Assembly (NCBI GenBank): GCA_036123585.1
Contig: JAZADN010000089.1
Location: forward strand, 7,301-71,300
DNA length: 64,000 nucleotides
Source of the DNA: UBA9410 sp036123585
Lineage (GTDB): Bacteria; Actinomycetota; Acidimicrobiia; Acidimicrobiales; MedAcidi-G1
Direction of reading: 5' to 3'
Shown: piece after piece, positions 62,370 through 64,000 of the stretch
Layout: every line of letters begins with the position of its first letter
Numbering within the stretch: position 1 is the first letter of the stretch
Notes under the pieces: generated by a model
What the model saw: only the letters and a program-made list of their open reading frames with translations
What the model was told of the DNA's origin: nothing
Database searches by the model: none
Program-made: the position numbers and the translations under genes

Positions 62370-64000
62370 TCAATGGGCCCGTCGCTCCACCAACTCCTCA
62401 AGGGCAGCGGCGGCCAGGAGCACGACGGCCAGCACTCCGACCACGTGCAGGTGGTCGAAGAACTGGGGCCACACGAAGTCTCGAGGATGACGTTCCAGGA
62501 ACTGCTCCGAAGCGATGACGACCGTTGCAGTCGCCATGGCGAGCATCCCGGCGAGGGTCGTGCCCCGCCACGGGAGGCGACCCGTACATGCCAGGCCTGC
62601 CATCAGCCCCACTCCCAGTGCCGAGAGCTCCCACCTCGGCAGGTTGAGCAAGGCGAACCCGGCAGCCATCACTGCAACCAGAACGCCGGACCTGTCACTG
62701 ACGAGACGCCGTGATGGTCGGGGGTCCACCAAGGTGGGCTTCGACCCGGGATCGTCGACGCCCGCCGGGGTGTCCCGACGTCCACACATGGCCATGGCGA
62801 GGCAGGCCAGGGCGGCCATGAGAGACAACCCCAGCGCCCACCACACCGCGCGCTGGGGTTCCCATTCCAACGAAAACGTGGTCGATTCGTCCGGTGACGG
62901 GTCCACGATCCAGCCGTTGGCGAAGCCGTCTACCAGTGTCGGGGGACCGAGGTCGACCTCGTCGGCACCGCGTAGATGCCAACCCTTGCTGTGACTCTGA
63001 CCGAGAACCAGCCACACCGGTTGAGTTCCCGGCCCGATCGAGACGGTCATCGAGGTGCGGGCCGGTTCGACCACCGCGACATCAGGAAGATTCCGAGTCG
63101 TGGTATCGGCTGACTCGATAGAGCGGGCGAGAACGATGCGGTCGAGATCGATTCCGATGTCACGACCCGCTGAGGCTTGGAGTCGGTGCCGCCCCGGGCC
63201 AAGTTCGAGCGGCGGTCCACAGGACTTGACGGTCAAGGCCTCACGTTCCGAGGCCCCCTCCACGGGGCCGAAGAGTTCAAGGGGGATGGGAACGCCGTCC
63301 AAGAAGAGGAGGTCGTTGCGGCATGTGCCGACAATGGCCGTTGTCGGGGAGAAGGCCTTGTCGGGTAGGCCATCGGCTGTGTCGACGGCCACGATGCCCA
63401 GGGGCATCACCTCGGGGACCCCGGTACCCCACCCGAGCACGAGACGCTCCCGGACCTCGGGGAACTCGAGACGGAGGACCTGCGCGGTGACCGGCCCCAC
63501 GTCAAGGTCGAGCCGTCCCATCGTGGACGTGGTACGCAAGGTTCCAGGCGCCTCGACCCACCCGACCTCCTCTCCGTCGGCGAGCACCCGTATGCGTCGG
63601 GGGGCTGAATGGAGCCCGTCAGCCCGGTAGATGAGGTGGAGCCCATCGAGCCGCAGAGGCGTTTCGAGGTCAGCTTCCAGCCACGAGCCGACGGCACCAT
63701 CGATGGGGGACTGCCAAGCCGTCGTCGCATCACCATCGAAGGCAGCCCGAGGTCGTGAGCGGAGGTCGCCCTGAAGGCTGACCGAGGCGGTGACACCGGC
63801 ACCCCAGCCGGTGTCGTCAGCGCGTATCGACAGACGAGCTTCGCCGCGGACCTCGAATGTCCGGGCCCACGGCAGGTCGAACGTCCGGTCGAGCGCCACC
63901 TCGGGGTCGTACCGGTCGGCGTCGCGCGGCTCGACGCGCTCCCGGGAGAGTACGACAGTCACAGCGGCCCCGAGGTCAGGGGGATTTGCATCGGCCAGGT
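62370..64000 (-). CDS. AftD-like arabinofuranosyltransferase/DUF3367-type protein, C-terminal part (5' end outside window)
   Basis: The frame is open to the window edge; at least 530 C-terminal residues are present. AAFDGDATTAWQSPIDGAVGSWLEADLE resembles an F5/8 type C (discoidin-like) sugar-binding module. A further beta region has LGPGRHRLQASAGRDIGIDL and LVLGQSHSKGWHLRG. Four to six membrane helices close the protein. This order of glycan-binding modules followed by helices is seen in mycobacterial AftD, which adds arabinofuranose to arabinogalactan. The catalytic GT-C region would be beyond the window, so the assignment is tentative. Confidence 0.6.
   Translation of the reverse strand, partial: LADANPPDLGAAVTVVLSRERVEPRDADRYDPEVALDRTFDLPWARTFEVRGEARLSIRADDTGWGAGVTASVSLQGDLRSRPRAAFDGDATTAWQSPIDGAVGSWLEADLETPLRLDGLHLIYRADGLHSAPRRIRVLADGEEVGWVEAPGTLRTTSTMGRLDLDVGPVTAQVLRLEFPEVRERLVLGWGTGVPEVMPLGIVAVDTADGLPDKAFSPTTAIVGTCRNDLLFLDGVPIPLELFGPVEGASEREALTVKSCGPPLELGPGRHRLQASAGRDIGIDLDRIVLARSIESADTTTRNLPDVAVVEPARTSMTVSIGPGTQPVWLVLGQSHSKGWHLRGADEVDLGPPTLVDGFANGWIVDPSPDESTTFSLEWEPQRAVWWALGLSLMAALACLAMAMCGRRDTPAGVDDPGSKPTLVDPRPSRRLVSDRSGVLVAVMAAGFALLNLPRWELSALGVGLMAGLACTGRLPWRGTTLAGMLAMATATVVIASEQFLERHPRDFVWPQFFDHLHVVGVLAVVLLAAAALEELVERRAH

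Overview
The window is about 65% GC, uses many GTG and some TTG starts, and is packed with short, often overlapping operons. It carries no tRNA, rRNA, CRISPR array, integrase or insertion sequence that I could recognise. The gene content points to a free-living, probably marine, actinobacterium, most likely of the Acidimicrobiia type: a heterotetrameric sarcosine oxidase, an arabinofuranosyltransferase (AftD)-like protein, an F420-type nitroreductase-family protein, class III CoA-transferases, two sulfatases and a membrane pyrophosphatase. Many starts carry an actinobacterial leaderless signature: a TANNNT-like -10 box ends 6 to 9 bases before the start codon. The lineage is an inference from content, not from a marker gene.

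Layout. 1-2601: the tail of an M20 peptidase, a double-hotdog thioesterase and an amidohydrolase, all forward. 2578-7673: a reverse catabolic operon of sulfatase, Asp-nucleophile alpha/beta hydrolase, zinc alcohol dehydrogenase, short-chain dehydrogenase and enoyl-CoA hydratase. Such a set could free an alcohol from a sulfate ester, oxidise it and pass an acid to CoA chemistry. 7763-11161: an F420-type protein, an MFS transporter, a flavin monooxygenase and a YciI protein. 11176-13151: an alpha/beta hydrolase diverging from an Old Yellow Enzyme. 13210-17799: MarR regulator, TauD-type dioxygenase, an unknown beta-rich protein, and a GlpD-like flavoprotein with an altered substrate site. 17953-20566: three tandem paralogues of an unrecognised family beginning M-x-LWNR, plus a possible fourth relative.

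20590-31325 is a quaternary-amine region. A LysR regulator diverges from a reverse run of a Rieske oxygenase (betaine/carnitine monooxygenase type) and soxB-soxD-soxA-soxG. An amidase, a betainyl-CoA thioesterase-like protein and an MFS transporter follow on the same strand. Together they suggest N-demethylation of betaine-like compounds to glycine and one-carbon units.

31377-38307: upp, a polysaccharide deacetylase, an acyltransferase, a second TauD-type dioxygenase, menB with a flavodoxin, an SRPBCC protein and a second sulfatase. 38285-42413: a reverse operon of a fused double CaiB-type CoA-transferase and two methyltransferases. 42471-51499: a LytM-type metallopeptidase, a potassium-dependent membrane pyrophosphatase, 5-formyltetrahydrofolate cyclo-ligase, and a trkA-trkH-trkH potassium-uptake operon. 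51524-59144: an M18 aminopeptidase diverging from gltB-gltD. 59177-64000: a glycosyltransferase, an alpha/beta hydrolase, a DUF2142 membrane protein and the C-terminal part of an AftD-like protein, which looks like a cell-envelope glycan locus.

No stretch longer than about 300 bases lacks a gene; the longest intergenic region (45922-46171) holds an inverted repeat described below.
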